A stretch of 6,326 nt of DNA, taken from NCBI GenBank assembly GCA_943348955.1, contig CALQZE010000026.1:1-6326 (forward strand), read 5' to 3'. Source of the DNA: Candidatus Uhrbacteria bacterium RIFOXYB12_FULL_58_10. Its GTDB lineage: Bacteria; Patescibacteriota; Patescibacteriia; UBA9934; GWF2-40-263. The position numbers and the translations under genes are program-made. The notes under the pieces are model-generated. The model was not told the DNA's origin and did not search any database. It saw only the letters and a list, made by a program, of their open reading frames with translations. Below are positions 1-5,176 of the stretch, one piece after another (the first letter of the stretch is position 1; every line of letters begins with the position of its first letter).

Positions 1-840
1 AGATGGAATGGCTTTTGGTGGACGATCGGAGGAGATAACAAGTTGCTTGTTGTTTTGGAAAAGTTGATTGAATGTGTGGAAAAATTCTTCCTGCGTACTT
101 TCTTTTCCACCAAGGAACTGAATGTCATCTACAAGAAGAACGTCGACGGTGCGATATCGTCCTTTGAAGTCATTAATCTTTCCTGTTTTTAACGCGTGTA
201 TATAATCATTCGTGAAACGTTCACAAGTGATATATAAGATGCGTAAGTTTGGATCCTTTCTTAACAACTCATTTCCAATTGCTTGAAGAAGGTGTGTTTT
301 TCCAAGTCCAACACCACCATAGATATAAAGAGGATTGTAAATTCCGCCAGGTTGATTTGAAACAGCTTGTGCTGCAGCGTGCGCGAGCTCGTTTTGCTTT
401 CCAACAATGAATGTTTCAAAACAATACTTTCCATTTAAAGAAAATTCTCCCGTTTGCACTTGTGTTTGTTGTGGTTGTTCTGAAAAGAAGTCTTTCGGAC
501 TTGCGGATGGTTGTTCTTGCGTCATTGGAGCGACATAAGAAGGAGTAATTTCTTGTTTTCCTCCGACAGGAATCATTTGAACAGGAGCTTGGCGTGTTTC
601 GACGCGAAAGCAAACCGTTTTTACGTTTCCGTTTGTGTGCTCTTGAATGGACTTAACGATATCTTTTGCGTGTTTCTTTTCAAGCCAAGTGAGTGTAAAT
701 AAGTTTGGAACACCAATGGTCACGGAGTGATCGTTCACTTCCGAAATAAACGTGTTTTTAAACCACGTTGTAAAGTTTGCTTTGCTCAGCGACAATTCAA
801 GTTCGCCAAGAACAGCTTGCCAAAGTTCACTCGTGTTCAT
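1..840 (-). CDS. dnaA: Chromosomal replication initiator DnaA (N-terminal 280 residues, partial)
   Basis: DnaA binds DnaA boxes at oriC, forms an ATP-dependent filament and melts the origin. Reading leftwards from ATG at 840, the frame is open to the window edge. Domain I is visible (ELWQAVLGELE, then FTTWFKNT, residues about 5-30), followed by a Gln/Pro-rich linker at about 95-135 (domain II) and then the AAA+ domain. Walker A is GGVGLGKT (175-182), Walker B is LLVDDIQ (235-241) and the sensor-I stretch is VISSDRPP (268-275). The rest of the AAA+ domain and the DNA-binding domain IV lie outside the window; full DnaA proteins are usually about 450 residues. The start is fixed by the N-terminal match. 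No Shine-Dalgarno sequence is seen upstream. The gene diverges from rpmH, the usual bacterial origin arrangement. Confidence 0.97.
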   Translation of the reverse strand, partial: MNTSELWQAVLGELELSLSKANFTTWFKNTFISEVNDHSVTIGVPNLFTLTWLEKKHAKDIVKSIQEHTNGNVKTVCFRVETRQAPVQMIPVGGKQEITPSYVAPMTQEQPSASPKDFFSEQPQQTQVQTGEFSLNGKYCFETFIVGKQNELAHAAAQAVSNQPGGIYNPLYIYGGVGLGKTHLLQAIGNELLRKDPNLRILYITCERFTNDYIHALKTGKINDFKGRYRTVDVLLVDDIQFLGGKESTQEEFFHTFNQLFQNNKQLVISSDRPPKAIPS

Positions 841-1085
841 AGTTTTAATTTATCCCGGCGAGGGGATACCAACCCAACAAAATAGCGTTAGGAAGTGAAT
901 TGCGAATTACGATGTTGGTTAGTGTAATTCATTTGTCCACAGGTGGGCAAGTGTGTGGATAGGGGGTAGGGTTATTGATAGACTGGGGATAGTGTGTTAG
1001 TATCTGGGGTGGATAATATAAATGAACTAAGGTAGAGTTTCGACCAGAAAGCGTCGGGCTTTACTCAAGTACTTCTTACACTCCT
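841..1085. promoter_or_regulatory. dnaA-rpmH intergenic region, candidate oriC with DnaA-box-like sites
   Basis: This gene-free stretch separates the divergent dnaA and rpmH genes. Against the consensus TTATCCACA / TGTGGATAA I see TTGTCCACA (933-941, one mismatch), TGTGGATAG (954-962, one mismatch), TGGGGATAG (984-992, two mismatches) and GGTGGATAA (1008-1016, one mismatch). A TATCCC / GGGATA inverted repeat (851-856 / 863-868) lies in the dnaA leader. GATAAT and TATAAA (1012-1022) are possible -10 elements toward rpmH. They overlap the last box, so DnaA could affect this promoter. I see no good -35 element. Gene order and box clustering support an origin or dnaA autoregulation; actual origin firing is inference. 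Confidence 0.6.
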
Positions 1086-1241
1086 ATGCCAAAACGCACC
1101 CACCAACCAAAAAAGGCAATTCGCTTGAAAACACATGGTTTTCTCAAGCGTATGAGCACAAAGAATGGTCAAAACGTGATCGCTCGTCGCCGTGCTAAGG
1201 GCCGAAAAAGCCTTTCTGTTAAAGGAACAAGCAAAAAGTAA
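1086..1241 (+). CDS. rpmH: 50S ribosomal protein L34
   Basis: L34 is a small basic protein of the large ribosomal subunit. The 51-residue product starts [10 protein letters not shown] and carries the family pattern: KRTxQP at the N-terminus, then HGFLKRM (17-23), and [12 protein letters not shown] (34-45). It is a few residues longer than the common 44-46, owing to a basic tail (KGTSKK). It is the first gene of the rpmH-rnpA-yidD block, 12 nt before rnpA. There is no clear Shine-Dalgarno sequence before the ATG. Confidence 0.96.
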   Translation: MPKRTHQPKKAIRLKTHGFLKRMSTKNGQNVIARRRAKGRKSLSVKGTSKK

Positions 1242-1253
1242 GATATAAACAAC

Positions 1254-1592
1254 ATGTTTCTTTCCGTAAATCGATTACGAAACGATACAGACATCAAAAC
1301 ACTCTTCTCACGTGGTAAGAGTGTTTTTGATATTTGCCTCGGAATCAAATTTCGTAAGAACAACCTTGCATTTTCCCGCTTCGCAGTCGTTGTTGGAACA
1401 AAGGTTTCAAAAAAGGCCGTTATTCGTAATCGGATTAAGCGCCGAATCCGTGCAATTGTTGAGAAACAGATCCCAAATCTGCAGAAAGGCTTTGATGTTA
1501 TGTTTCTCGTGAAGAAAGAAGCGATCGTTCTCACACCAACGGAACTCGAGGATCAGCTGATACGGATATTCAAACGCGCAAAATTGTTATGA
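1254..1592 (+). CDS. rnpA: Ribonuclease P protein component
   Basis: RnpA is the protein subunit of RNase P; it assists the catalytic RNA in trimming 5' leaders of pre-tRNAs. The 112-residue product has typical family length. The signature RNR motif RNRIKRRIR is at residues 58-66, in the helix that contacts the RNA, and the N-terminal [19 protein letters not shown] segment contains the family's hydrophobic/basic pattern. The ATG at 1254 gives the normal N-terminus. The end overlaps the start of yidD by 4 nt (ATGA), indicating translational coupling. No Shine-Dalgarno sequence is visible. Confidence 0.95.
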   Translation: MFLSVNRLRNDTDIKTLFSRGKSVFDICLGIKFRKNNLAFSRFAVVVGTKVSKKAVIRNRIKRRIRAIVEKQIPNLQKGFDVMFLVKKEAIVLTPTELEDQLIRIFKRAKLL

Positions 1593-1852
1593 AACTTCAT
1601 CAATTTACGCAGCTTCCGCGCTACACGATTCTTAAAATGATTCGGATTTATCAAAAAACTCTCTCTTTTGATCATGGAGTATTCAAACTTTTCTATCCAG
1701 ACGGATTTTGCCGGTTTTATCCAACGTGTTCAGAATACGGTTACCAAGCCTTTGAGAGATATGGACTCATAAAGGGCGGATGGTTCACCGTAAAACGCAT
1801 TATTCGCTGTAATCCGTTCAATAAAGGCGGAATCGATGAGATTCCAAAATAA
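1589..1852 (+). CDS. yidD: Membrane protein insertion efficiency factor YidD
   Basis: YidD is a small membrane-associated protein thought to help YidC-dependent insertion of inner-membrane proteins. The 87-residue product has the family hallmarks: an amphipathic basic N-terminal helix ([13 protein letters not shown], 14-26), [19 protein letters not shown] (41-59) with Cys41 and Cys47, [15 protein letters not shown] (63-77) with Cys74, and a short polar tail. It overlaps rnpA by 4 nt. In many bacteria yidC follows directly; here the next elements are hairpins and an opposing regulator gene, so the operon appears to end at this gene. Confidence 0.95.
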   Translation: MKLHQFTQLPRYTILKMIRIYQKTLSFDHGVFKLFYPDGFCRFYPTCSEYGYQAFERYGLIKGGWFTVKRIIRCNPFNKGGIDEIPK

Positions 1853-1853
1853 A

Positions 1854-1877
1854 TCACGTCGCTCGCGAGTGACGTGA
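1854..1877 (+). other. Palindromic hairpin just after yidD
   Basis: TCACGTC (1854-1860) pairs with GACGTGA (1871-1877), and inside it CTCG pairs with CGAG, so only the 1861/1870 positions are mismatched. It starts two bases after the yidD stop codon. No T-run follows directly, so alone it is not a canonical terminator. It may protect the mRNA 3' end or act with the following terminator. Confidence 0.5.
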
Positions 1878-1881
1878 TAAA

Positions 1882-1905
1882 ACACCGACAAATGTCGGTG
1901 TTTTT
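1882..1905 (+). terminator. Rho-independent terminator of rpmH-rnpA-yidD, probably bidirectional
   Basis: ACACCGACA (1882-1890) and TGTCGGTGT (1893-1901) form a perfect GC-containing stem with a minimal loop, followed by a T-run (1901-1905). On the opposite strand the same stem is followed by TTTTATC, so it can also stop transcription of the converging regulator gene at 1963. Confidence 0.8.
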
Positions 1906-1938
1906 GTTATCCCCACAAAAGAGTCATGTGGGGATAAC
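1906..1938. repeat. 12-bp inverted repeat containing paired DnaA-box-like 9-mers
   Basis: GTTATCCCCACA (1906-1917) and TGTGGGGATAAC (1927-1938) are perfect inverted copies with a 9-nt spacer. Each contains TTATCCCCA / TGGGGATAA (1907-1915 and 1929-1937), one mismatch from the DnaA-box consensus. It could be a second hairpin of the convergent terminator region or a paired DnaA-binding site linked to the nearby origin; the sequence does not decide between these. Confidence 0.5.
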
Positions 1939-1962
1939 CTGTTGGTAATTGTGCAAAACATT

Positions 1963-2688
1963 CTACACATTGTTTTCCCAAAGCATTTCAAACATCTCTT
2001 TGAAAATATCCACCATACTTGGAACTTCGATCACTACAGCAAGGGTAGATTGATCTGGGTTTACGATGAGGATTTTATCGGCGAAAATATCCATCGTGCT
2101 CTTGAATGTGTGGTTTTTAGGAAGAACGCGAACATCTCGAAGTAATTTTACATCCGCAGGACTTGCGGCAGCAGAATCAGCAGACAGAAGAATACGTGTT
2201 TTTATCTTTGCATCCGCACGATCAAATCGATATTTTTGAAAAAACTCGGGATCAATTCCCTCCCATGCTGTTGCACTACCAACAGCATCGTAGTTTTTTC
2301 CTTTGTATTCGACGAGGATCCCCGTGTAAAAGCGCTCGAGCTCCTGCTTTGTTTCAATGAATCGCAATCCAACATGAGAGATCACTTGTTTCTCGATTGT
2401 TTTTAATTCAGGAATGATCAAACTAAACGATTCGAGTCGCTTCTCGAATTGCCCCGCGACCTTATCTGGCTTTTCTGCGCGATAAAGTTTTTTTGTTTTA
2501 CTGAAATAGGTAGAAGCGAAGCCTTTTTCGTGCAAAGACTTAAGGATTGGATAGATTGTAGTCCGTTTTACTCCGACTTCTTTGGCGAGAGCAATGGCAT
2601 TTCCGCCGCCAAATTTAAGCAAAGCGAGGTATGTTTTCGCTTCATCTTCGGATAATCCAAGGGTTTGAAGAGTGGAAATATGAGACAT
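1963..2688 (-). CDS. TrmB-family transcriptional regulator
   Basis: This is a predicted winged-helix DNA-binding regulator of 241 residues. The N-terminal TrmB-type domain spans about residues 5-72: LGLSEDEAKTYLALLKFG, then IALAKEVGVKRTTIYPILKSLHEKG as the helix-turn-helix with a recognition helix near 41-54, and a wing ending KKLYRAEKP. A helical linker (about 75-105, likely dimerising) follows, then a C-terminal domain of the type that follows TrmB domains in many regulators. Its ligand is unknown. It opposes yidD and diverges from the accessory gene train, with which it shares a promoter region. The promoter lies so close that the mRNA would be nearly leaderless, and no Shine-Dalgarno sequence is present. 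Whether it controls the neighbouring train is inference. Confidence 0.85.
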   Translation of the reverse strand: MSHISTLQTLGLSEDEAKTYLALLKFGGGNAIALAKEVGVKRTTIYPILKSLHEKGFASTYFSKTKKLYRAEKPDKVAGQFEKRLESFSLIIPELKTIEKQVISHVGLRFIETKQELERFYTGILVEYKGKNYDAVGSATAWEGIDPEFFQKYRFDRADAKIKTRILLSADSAAASPADVKLLRDVRVLPKNHTFKSTMDIFADKILIVNPDQSTLAVVIEVPSMVDIFKEMFEMLWENNV

Positions 2689-2690
2689 AT

Positions 2691-2711
2691 TTGTATGTCA
2701 AAATTTTACAA
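2691..2711. promoter_or_regulatory. Candidate operator over the regulator promoter
   Basis: TTGTA (2691-2695) and TACAA (2707-2711) form a dyad spaced by 11 nt that covers the -10 element and predicted start site of the regulator gene. Its position suits autoregulation. The half-sites are short and AT-rich, so chance is possible. Confidence 0.3.
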
Positions 2712-2731
2712 CGTTTTTTAAATCCTGTCAA
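2703..2731 (-). promoter_or_regulatory. Promoter of the TrmB-family regulator
   Basis: On the minus strand TTGACA (2731-2726) is separated by exactly 17 nt from TAAAAT (2708-2703), a near-consensus sigma70-type promoter. Transcription would begin roughly 8 nt before the ATG at 2688, leaving a very short leader. Confidence 0.75.
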
Positions 2732-2779
2732 GTTTATAATAAAATTAGCTTAAATTTTGAATCAATATGTTAAGAATCA

Positions 2780-2808
2780 TTGACAAAAAGGCTAAAATCG
2801 AGTAAACT
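2780..2808 (+). promoter_or_regulatory. Promoter of the accessory gene train
   Basis: TTGACA (2780-2785) and TAAACT (2803-2808) are separated by 17 nt: a perfect -35, with 4 of 6 matches at the -10. Transcription would start near 2815, giving a leader of about 90 nt before the ATG at 2905. It is the only convincing plus-strand promoter I see for the genes up to 6245. Confidence 0.7.
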
Positions 2809-2820
2809 GATGTTATCGAG

Positions 2821-2858
2821 ATCAAGAAGTCGCAAGGTCGCGAAGTCTGAGTCTTGAT
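2821..2858 (+). promoter_or_regulatory. Hairpin-forming leader before the first accessory gene
   Basis: ATCAAGA (2821-2827) pairs perfectly with TCTTGAT (2852-2858) across a 24-nt loop rich in GTCGC/GCGAAGTC repeats. It begins just after the predicted transcription start, so it would cap the mRNA 5' end. It does not align convincingly with the three repeated elements downstream. Confidence 0.35.
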
Positions 2859-2904
2859 GAGAATCGAAACAACAGCGATCAAGCATCGCCGCCTGGAGTT
2901 TAAA

Positions 2905-3366
2905 ATGAATTTTAAGAAATGGTTTACTGAGAACAAGTCCACGACCATTCCGAATCAGATCATGTTCGGAGAAAAGTGGGAATTGGTGCAGTTTGCACAC
3001 AGGATGTCGATTGGCTTTGTATATTTCGACAATGAACCGAGCAAAGCCGTGCAGGTTTTGCAGAACGCTTTCACAGCGTTCGACGAACGTCATTACAATG
3101 AAAAGGTCTGGTGCAACCAAGGATGTACCTGTCCCTGTGCAGAATACCTCGTTGATTACGCAGCAATGCTTGGTTTCACCAAGGAAGCGGCTGGGATGAA
3201 AACGTGTGGTGTCTTCTGTCGCGAGGGCAGTGGTGGATATTACAACCGCACATGGATTGGAAACGGTGACGCTGTACGCGAACATACACCCGAGGAAATA
3301 GCACAACACATCCGCTACTTCCTCGAAGGTGTCGCAAGGCTTGATGCAAAAGAGAATGAGGAATAG
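2905..3366 (+). CDS. Cysteine-rich protein of unknown function
   Basis: I do not recognise this 153-residue protein. I chose the ATG at 2905 because GGAG sits at 2895-2898, six bases upstream; upstream in-frame TTG/ATG codons at 2854/2857 lie inside the leader hairpin and lack a ribosome site. The protein has no signal peptide or TM segment. A helical N-terminal half (about 25-65) is followed by CNQGCTCPC (70-78) and, further on, CGVFC (101-105): six cysteines spaced to suggest a metal site. The C-terminal HTPEEIAQHIRYFLEGVARL looks helical. It is the promoter-proximal gene of the train and is followed by repeated element A, which starts at its stop codon. It is probably a real gene because of its start signal and context. 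Confidence 0.75.
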   Translation: MNFKKWFTENKSTTIPNQIMFGEKWELVQFAHRMSIGFVYFDNEPSKAVQVLQNAFTAFDERHYNEKVWCNQGCTCPCAEYLVDYAAMLGFTKEAAGMKTCGVFCREGSGGYYNRTWIGNGDAVREHTPEEIAQHIRYFLEGVARLDAKENEE

Positions 3367-3470
3367 TCCTACCCATCGGATAGCTTGAATTGAGCGCTTT
3401 TACTCGCGTTCTTCAAGAGATGGGTTCCTTTCCTGGAAGATCAACAACGCGTTGGTCAGTCGAGATTGGA
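3365..3470 (+). repeat. Structured intergenic element, copy A
   Basis: Copy A starts at the stop codon of the upstream gene. ACCCATC (3371-3377) pairs with GATGGGT (3419-3425). Inside, CTTGAA (3384-3389) pairs with TTCAAG (3412-3417), then a TT bulge, then GAGCGC (3392-3397) pairs with GCGTTC (3406-3411). Downstream GATCAAC (3439-3445) pairs with GTTGGTC (3451-3457, one G-U pair) over a 5-nt loop, ending in GTCGAGATTGGA. It ends 48 nt before the next ATG. No T-run follows the stems, so it does not look like a simple terminator. Likely an RNA element; role unknown. Confidence 0.8.
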
Positions 3471-3518
3471 AGTCAGTTCATTCAATACAAGTCCTGAGAA
3501 ATCGGGCAGGGAGAAAAA

Positions 3519-4190
3519 ATGAAAGTTCTTGTTATCGAAGACAAGTTGATGCACCAGAATTCGGCACGTGAGACGCTTGCGGGACACGACCTCACGGTTG
3601 TTGACTCGTTTGCGAAGGCGATCGAAGTGTTGACCAAAGAGAAATTTGAGGCAGTCCTTACGGACATGAATTTGCCCATGAGCAAGATGGCACTTCATGA
3701 CGAAGCATTTAATCCGAGCGAACAGGTCTCATACGGATTTGTGCTTGCGCTCCTCGCGGCAAAACACGGAGCGAAGTACATCGCCATGCTTACCGACACT
3801 AACCACCACAAGGGGGCGATGAGTGCGGCGATCGACTGCATCGCGCCAACTTACTACGAGTGGGGAGAGGGTGGTATGCATGCTGGAAAACCGACCGTTT
3901 TCCACATCAACGATGCGACTGCCGTCTTCGTACACACTCCGTTTCTTGAGGATTTTCTCCCGGACTCGGATTGCATTTATTGTCACGGAACGGGCTTGTG
4001 CCCGACTTGTGACGGTACGCTCATTTCGAATTGGGATAAGGAAGCATGTTGGTGTACGAGAGAAGATCGGGCGCACCATAAGAGCAAGTGTGGAACCTGC
4101 AACGGCACGCTCAAGTATATGAAGAGTGTGTATGAACGGAAGGACTGGGGGCGTGTGCTGAAGGACCTTCTTGAGAATAAAGAAAAATAA
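3519..4190 (+). CDS. Receiver-like (REC) protein with inserted CxxCxGxG zinc module
   Basis: The 223-residue protein begins like a response-regulator receiver domain: MKVLVIEDK with acidic E7/D8, a helix (ARETLAGHD), and the phosphoacceptor-like D49 in AVLTDMNLP. The segment that usually holds the Thr/Ser switch reads TDTNHHKGAMSAAID (92-106), and K124-P125 may be the conserved Lys-Pro. It aligns with the 146-aa protein at 4649 along its length, but residues about 149-200 are extra: C152xxC155HGTG, C161xxC164DGT, C177xC179 and C191xxC194NGT, resembling the zinc-binding CxxCxGxG repeats of DnaJ. The terminal helix (KDWGRVLKDLL) then resumes the match. No DNA-binding output domain follows. AGGGAG (3508-3513) is the ribosome site. 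Probably a soluble signalling or redox/metal-sensing protein; phosphorylation is inference and no histidine kinase is present in the window. Confidence 0.75.
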   Translation: MKVLVIEDKLMHQNSARETLAGHDLTVVDSFAKAIEVLTKEKFEAVLTDMNLPMSKMALHDEAFNPSEQVSYGFVLALLAAKHGAKYIAMLTDTNHHKGAMSAAIDCIAPTYYEWGEGGMHAGKPTVFHINDATAVFVHTPFLEDFLPDSDCIYCHGTGLCPTCDGTLISNWDKEACWCTREDRAHHKSKCGTCNGTLKYMKSVYERKDWGRVLKDLLENKEK

Positions 4191-4195
4191 ATCGC

Positions 4196-4305
4196 AGTCC
4201 TAACCCATCGGACGTAAAACCGAATTGAGCGCACAACACTCGTGCTCTTCGGATGATGGGTTCCCTTCCTGGAAGATCAACATGCGTTGGTCAGTCGAGA
4301 TTGGA
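4196..4305 (+). repeat. Structured intergenic element, copy B
   Basis: Copy B is very similar to copy A and starts 5 nt after the upstream stop codon. AACCCATC (4202-4209) pairs with GATGGGTT (4255-4262). CCGAA (4220-4224) pairs with TTCGG (4248-4252), then a TT bulge, then GAGCGC (4227-4232) pairs with GTGCTC (4242-4247). GATCAAC (4275-4281) pairs with GTTGGTC (4286-4292) over a 4-nt loop. Relative to copy A the inner stems change on both strands while pairing is kept, and the second hairpin's loop is one base shorter. It ends 46 nt before the next ATG, nearly the same spacing as in A. Confidence 0.8.
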
Positions 4306-4351
4306 GAAGACATAAAAGAACAGCAATCACAAATCGCCAATAGGAGTTTCC

Positions 4352-4648
4352 ATGAAGTACCACATTCATCCTTTTGCATCTCCGGCAGTTGCGGAAGTCA
4401 TCACACTTGTGCTCAAAAAGTTTGGGCATGAGGTGGTGACGCTCGAGGAATCGGACGTGGTTGTTGCGATGGAGCTTCGCGATCTGCTGACCTATCTCAA
4501 GTCCGGCAAGAAAGTGGTTCAGCTCTACATGAATGCTCATCAGGCGGCAACTGGACTGACGACGGCTCCGGCCTATGTGGGTCGAGCGTGGGTATTCAAC
4601 TTCCTCGAGCCCGCGGGTTTCCTGGAATTTCTGAAGAAGGAGGTTTAG
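4352..4648 (+). CDS. Small alpha/beta protein of unknown function
   Basis: I do not recognise this 98-residue protein. It looks soluble: a beta-like start (KYHIHPF), a helix (SPAVAEVITLVLKKFGH, 10-26), a strand (EVVTLEE), a second VVVAM strand and helix (ELRDLLTYLKSG), then KVVQLYMNAHQAATG (54-68) and a terminal helix (AGFLEFLKKEV). This order resembles a trimmed receiver or Rossmann-like fold, and VVQLYMNAHQ sits where the neighbouring receiver proteins have VVTDTNHH, so a degenerate paralogue is possible but unproven. AGGAG (4342-4346), five bases before the ATG, fixes the start. Its last codons contain the ribosome site of the next gene, which begins at the base after its stop. Confidence 0.7.
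   Translation: MKYHIHPFASPAVAEVITLVLKKFGHEVVTLEESDVVVAMELRDLLTYLKSGKKVVQLYMNAHQAATGLTTAPAYVGRAWVFNFLEPAGFLEFLKKEV
4637..4643 (+). promoter_or_regulatory. Full-consensus Shine-Dalgarno of the receiver-like gene inside the preceding gene
   Basis: AAGGAGG lies in the last codons of the 98-aa gene, five bases before the ATG at 4649. With zero spacing between stop and start, the two genes are very likely translated in a coupled fashion. Confidence 0.8.
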
Positions 4649-5089
4649 ATGAAGATCCTCGTCATCGACGATTCGCCGAAGCATCTCGCATCGGCGAAGA
4701 TACTCGAGCAGAACGGTCATGAAGTCACCTGCACAGATTCCTACATGGAAGGAGTTCGTCTGGTTCAACTCGGTGGGTTTGATGCAGTCCTCGCGGATTT
4801 GCTCATGCCAGCCGAAGAGTTTCAGCTTGGTGGTGAGGGATTGTCTTTCTTCGGTCACGAAACACCTATCGGATTTGCTTTCGCCCTCATTGCGGCGCAA
4901 GCAGGAATCTCGAAAGTGGCTGTCGTGACGGATACAAACCATCACCATCATCCCATGTCGGCCGCAATCGACTGGGTAAAGAAACCCCTTGTTGTGAATG
5001 GCTCCACAGTTCAGTTTATGCACGCGGTCCTCAATGAGGACGGAAGCAAGAACTGGGAACATGCCTTGAAGATACTCTTTTCCATCTAA
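4649..5089 (+). CDS. Receiver-like (REC) protein, stand-alone
   Basis: The 146-residue protein is a receiver-like domain without an output domain. MKILVIDDS gives acidic D7/D8, D50 in AVLADLLMP is the phosphoacceptor-like residue, T94 lies in VVTDTNHHHHPMSAAID (92-108), and K112-P113 in VKKPL matches the conserved Lys-Pro. An extra segment (about 55-74, FQLGGEGLSFFGHETPIG) separates the third strand region from the next helix, unlike compact receivers of about 120 residues. The terminal helix is KNWEHALKIL. The paralogue at 3519 shares the TDTNHH and MSAAID motifs and the terminal helix but carries a zinc module. Its stop codon lies inside the outer stem of element C. Without an output domain it may act by protein contact like CheY or Spo0F; partner unknown. 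Confidence 0.8.
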   Translation: MKILVIDDSPKHLASAKILEQNGHEVTCTDSYMEGVRLVQLGGFDAVLADLLMPAEEFQLGGEGLSFFGHETPIGFAFALIAAQAGISKVAVVTDTNHHHHPMSAAIDWVKKPLVVNGSTVQFMHAVLNEDGSKNWEHALKILFSI

Positions 5090-5176
5090 TCATCTTGCAG
5101 TGCCAACTTCGCACTCGGTGATTAGATGGATCCCCTTTTTAAATGATCAACATGTGTTGGTCGATTGAAAATCGGA
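5082..5176 (+). repeat. Structured intergenic element, copy C (diverged)
   Basis: Copy C keeps the architecture with different sequence. CCATCTAATCA (5082-5092) pairs perfectly with TGATTAGATGG (5119-5129), and the inner AGTGC (5099-5103) pairs with GCACT (5111-5115). The second hairpin is GATCAAC (5145-5151) with GTTGGTC (5156-5162), identical to A and B, with loop ATGT. A following CGATT/AATCG may pair (5162-5166 / 5170-5174). The outer stem includes the stop codon of the upstream gene (5087-5089). A TTTTT run (5136-5140) follows a few bases after the stem, so partial terminator activity is possible in this copy only. Confidence 0.7.

Noticed and set aside
2770..3309. Minus-strand open frame of 179 codons opposite the Cys-rich gene
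   Set aside because: No ribosome site, no recognisable domain, and it would run across the plus-strand promoter. The opposite strand has a promoter, a Shine-Dalgarno sequence and ordinary protein composition.
3420..3497. Possible 25-codon leader peptide in element A, with related short frames at 4256 and 5126
   Set aside because: The start codons sit inside the outer stem without clear ribosome sites. The frames diverge after a one-base indel, and the copy C frame has only six codons, so peptide conservation is not supported.
3365..4305. Copies A and B as ordinary intrinsic terminators
   Set aside because: The stems are followed by TTCCTTTCC or TTCCCTTCC, not a T-run, and the genes downstream have no promoters of their own that I can find.
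4277..5062. Long minus-strand open frame of 261 codons opposite the 98-aa and 146-aa genes
   Set aside because: It lies antisense to two genes with consensus ribosome sites and recognisable receiver motifs; its own sequence is Arg/His/Cys-rich and shows no domain. It is a shadow in a GC-richer stretch.
3365..5176. Integron attC sites between gene cassettes
   Set aside because: The gene-repeat layout is similar, but the core RYYYAAC/GTTRRRY sequences at opposite ends are not present: GATCAAC and GTTGGTC lie side by side in one hairpin. No integrase is in the window.
3365..5176. CRISPR array or simple direct repeats
   Set aside because: The copies are about 100 nt, separated by genes, differ in sequence, and are conserved as folded stems.
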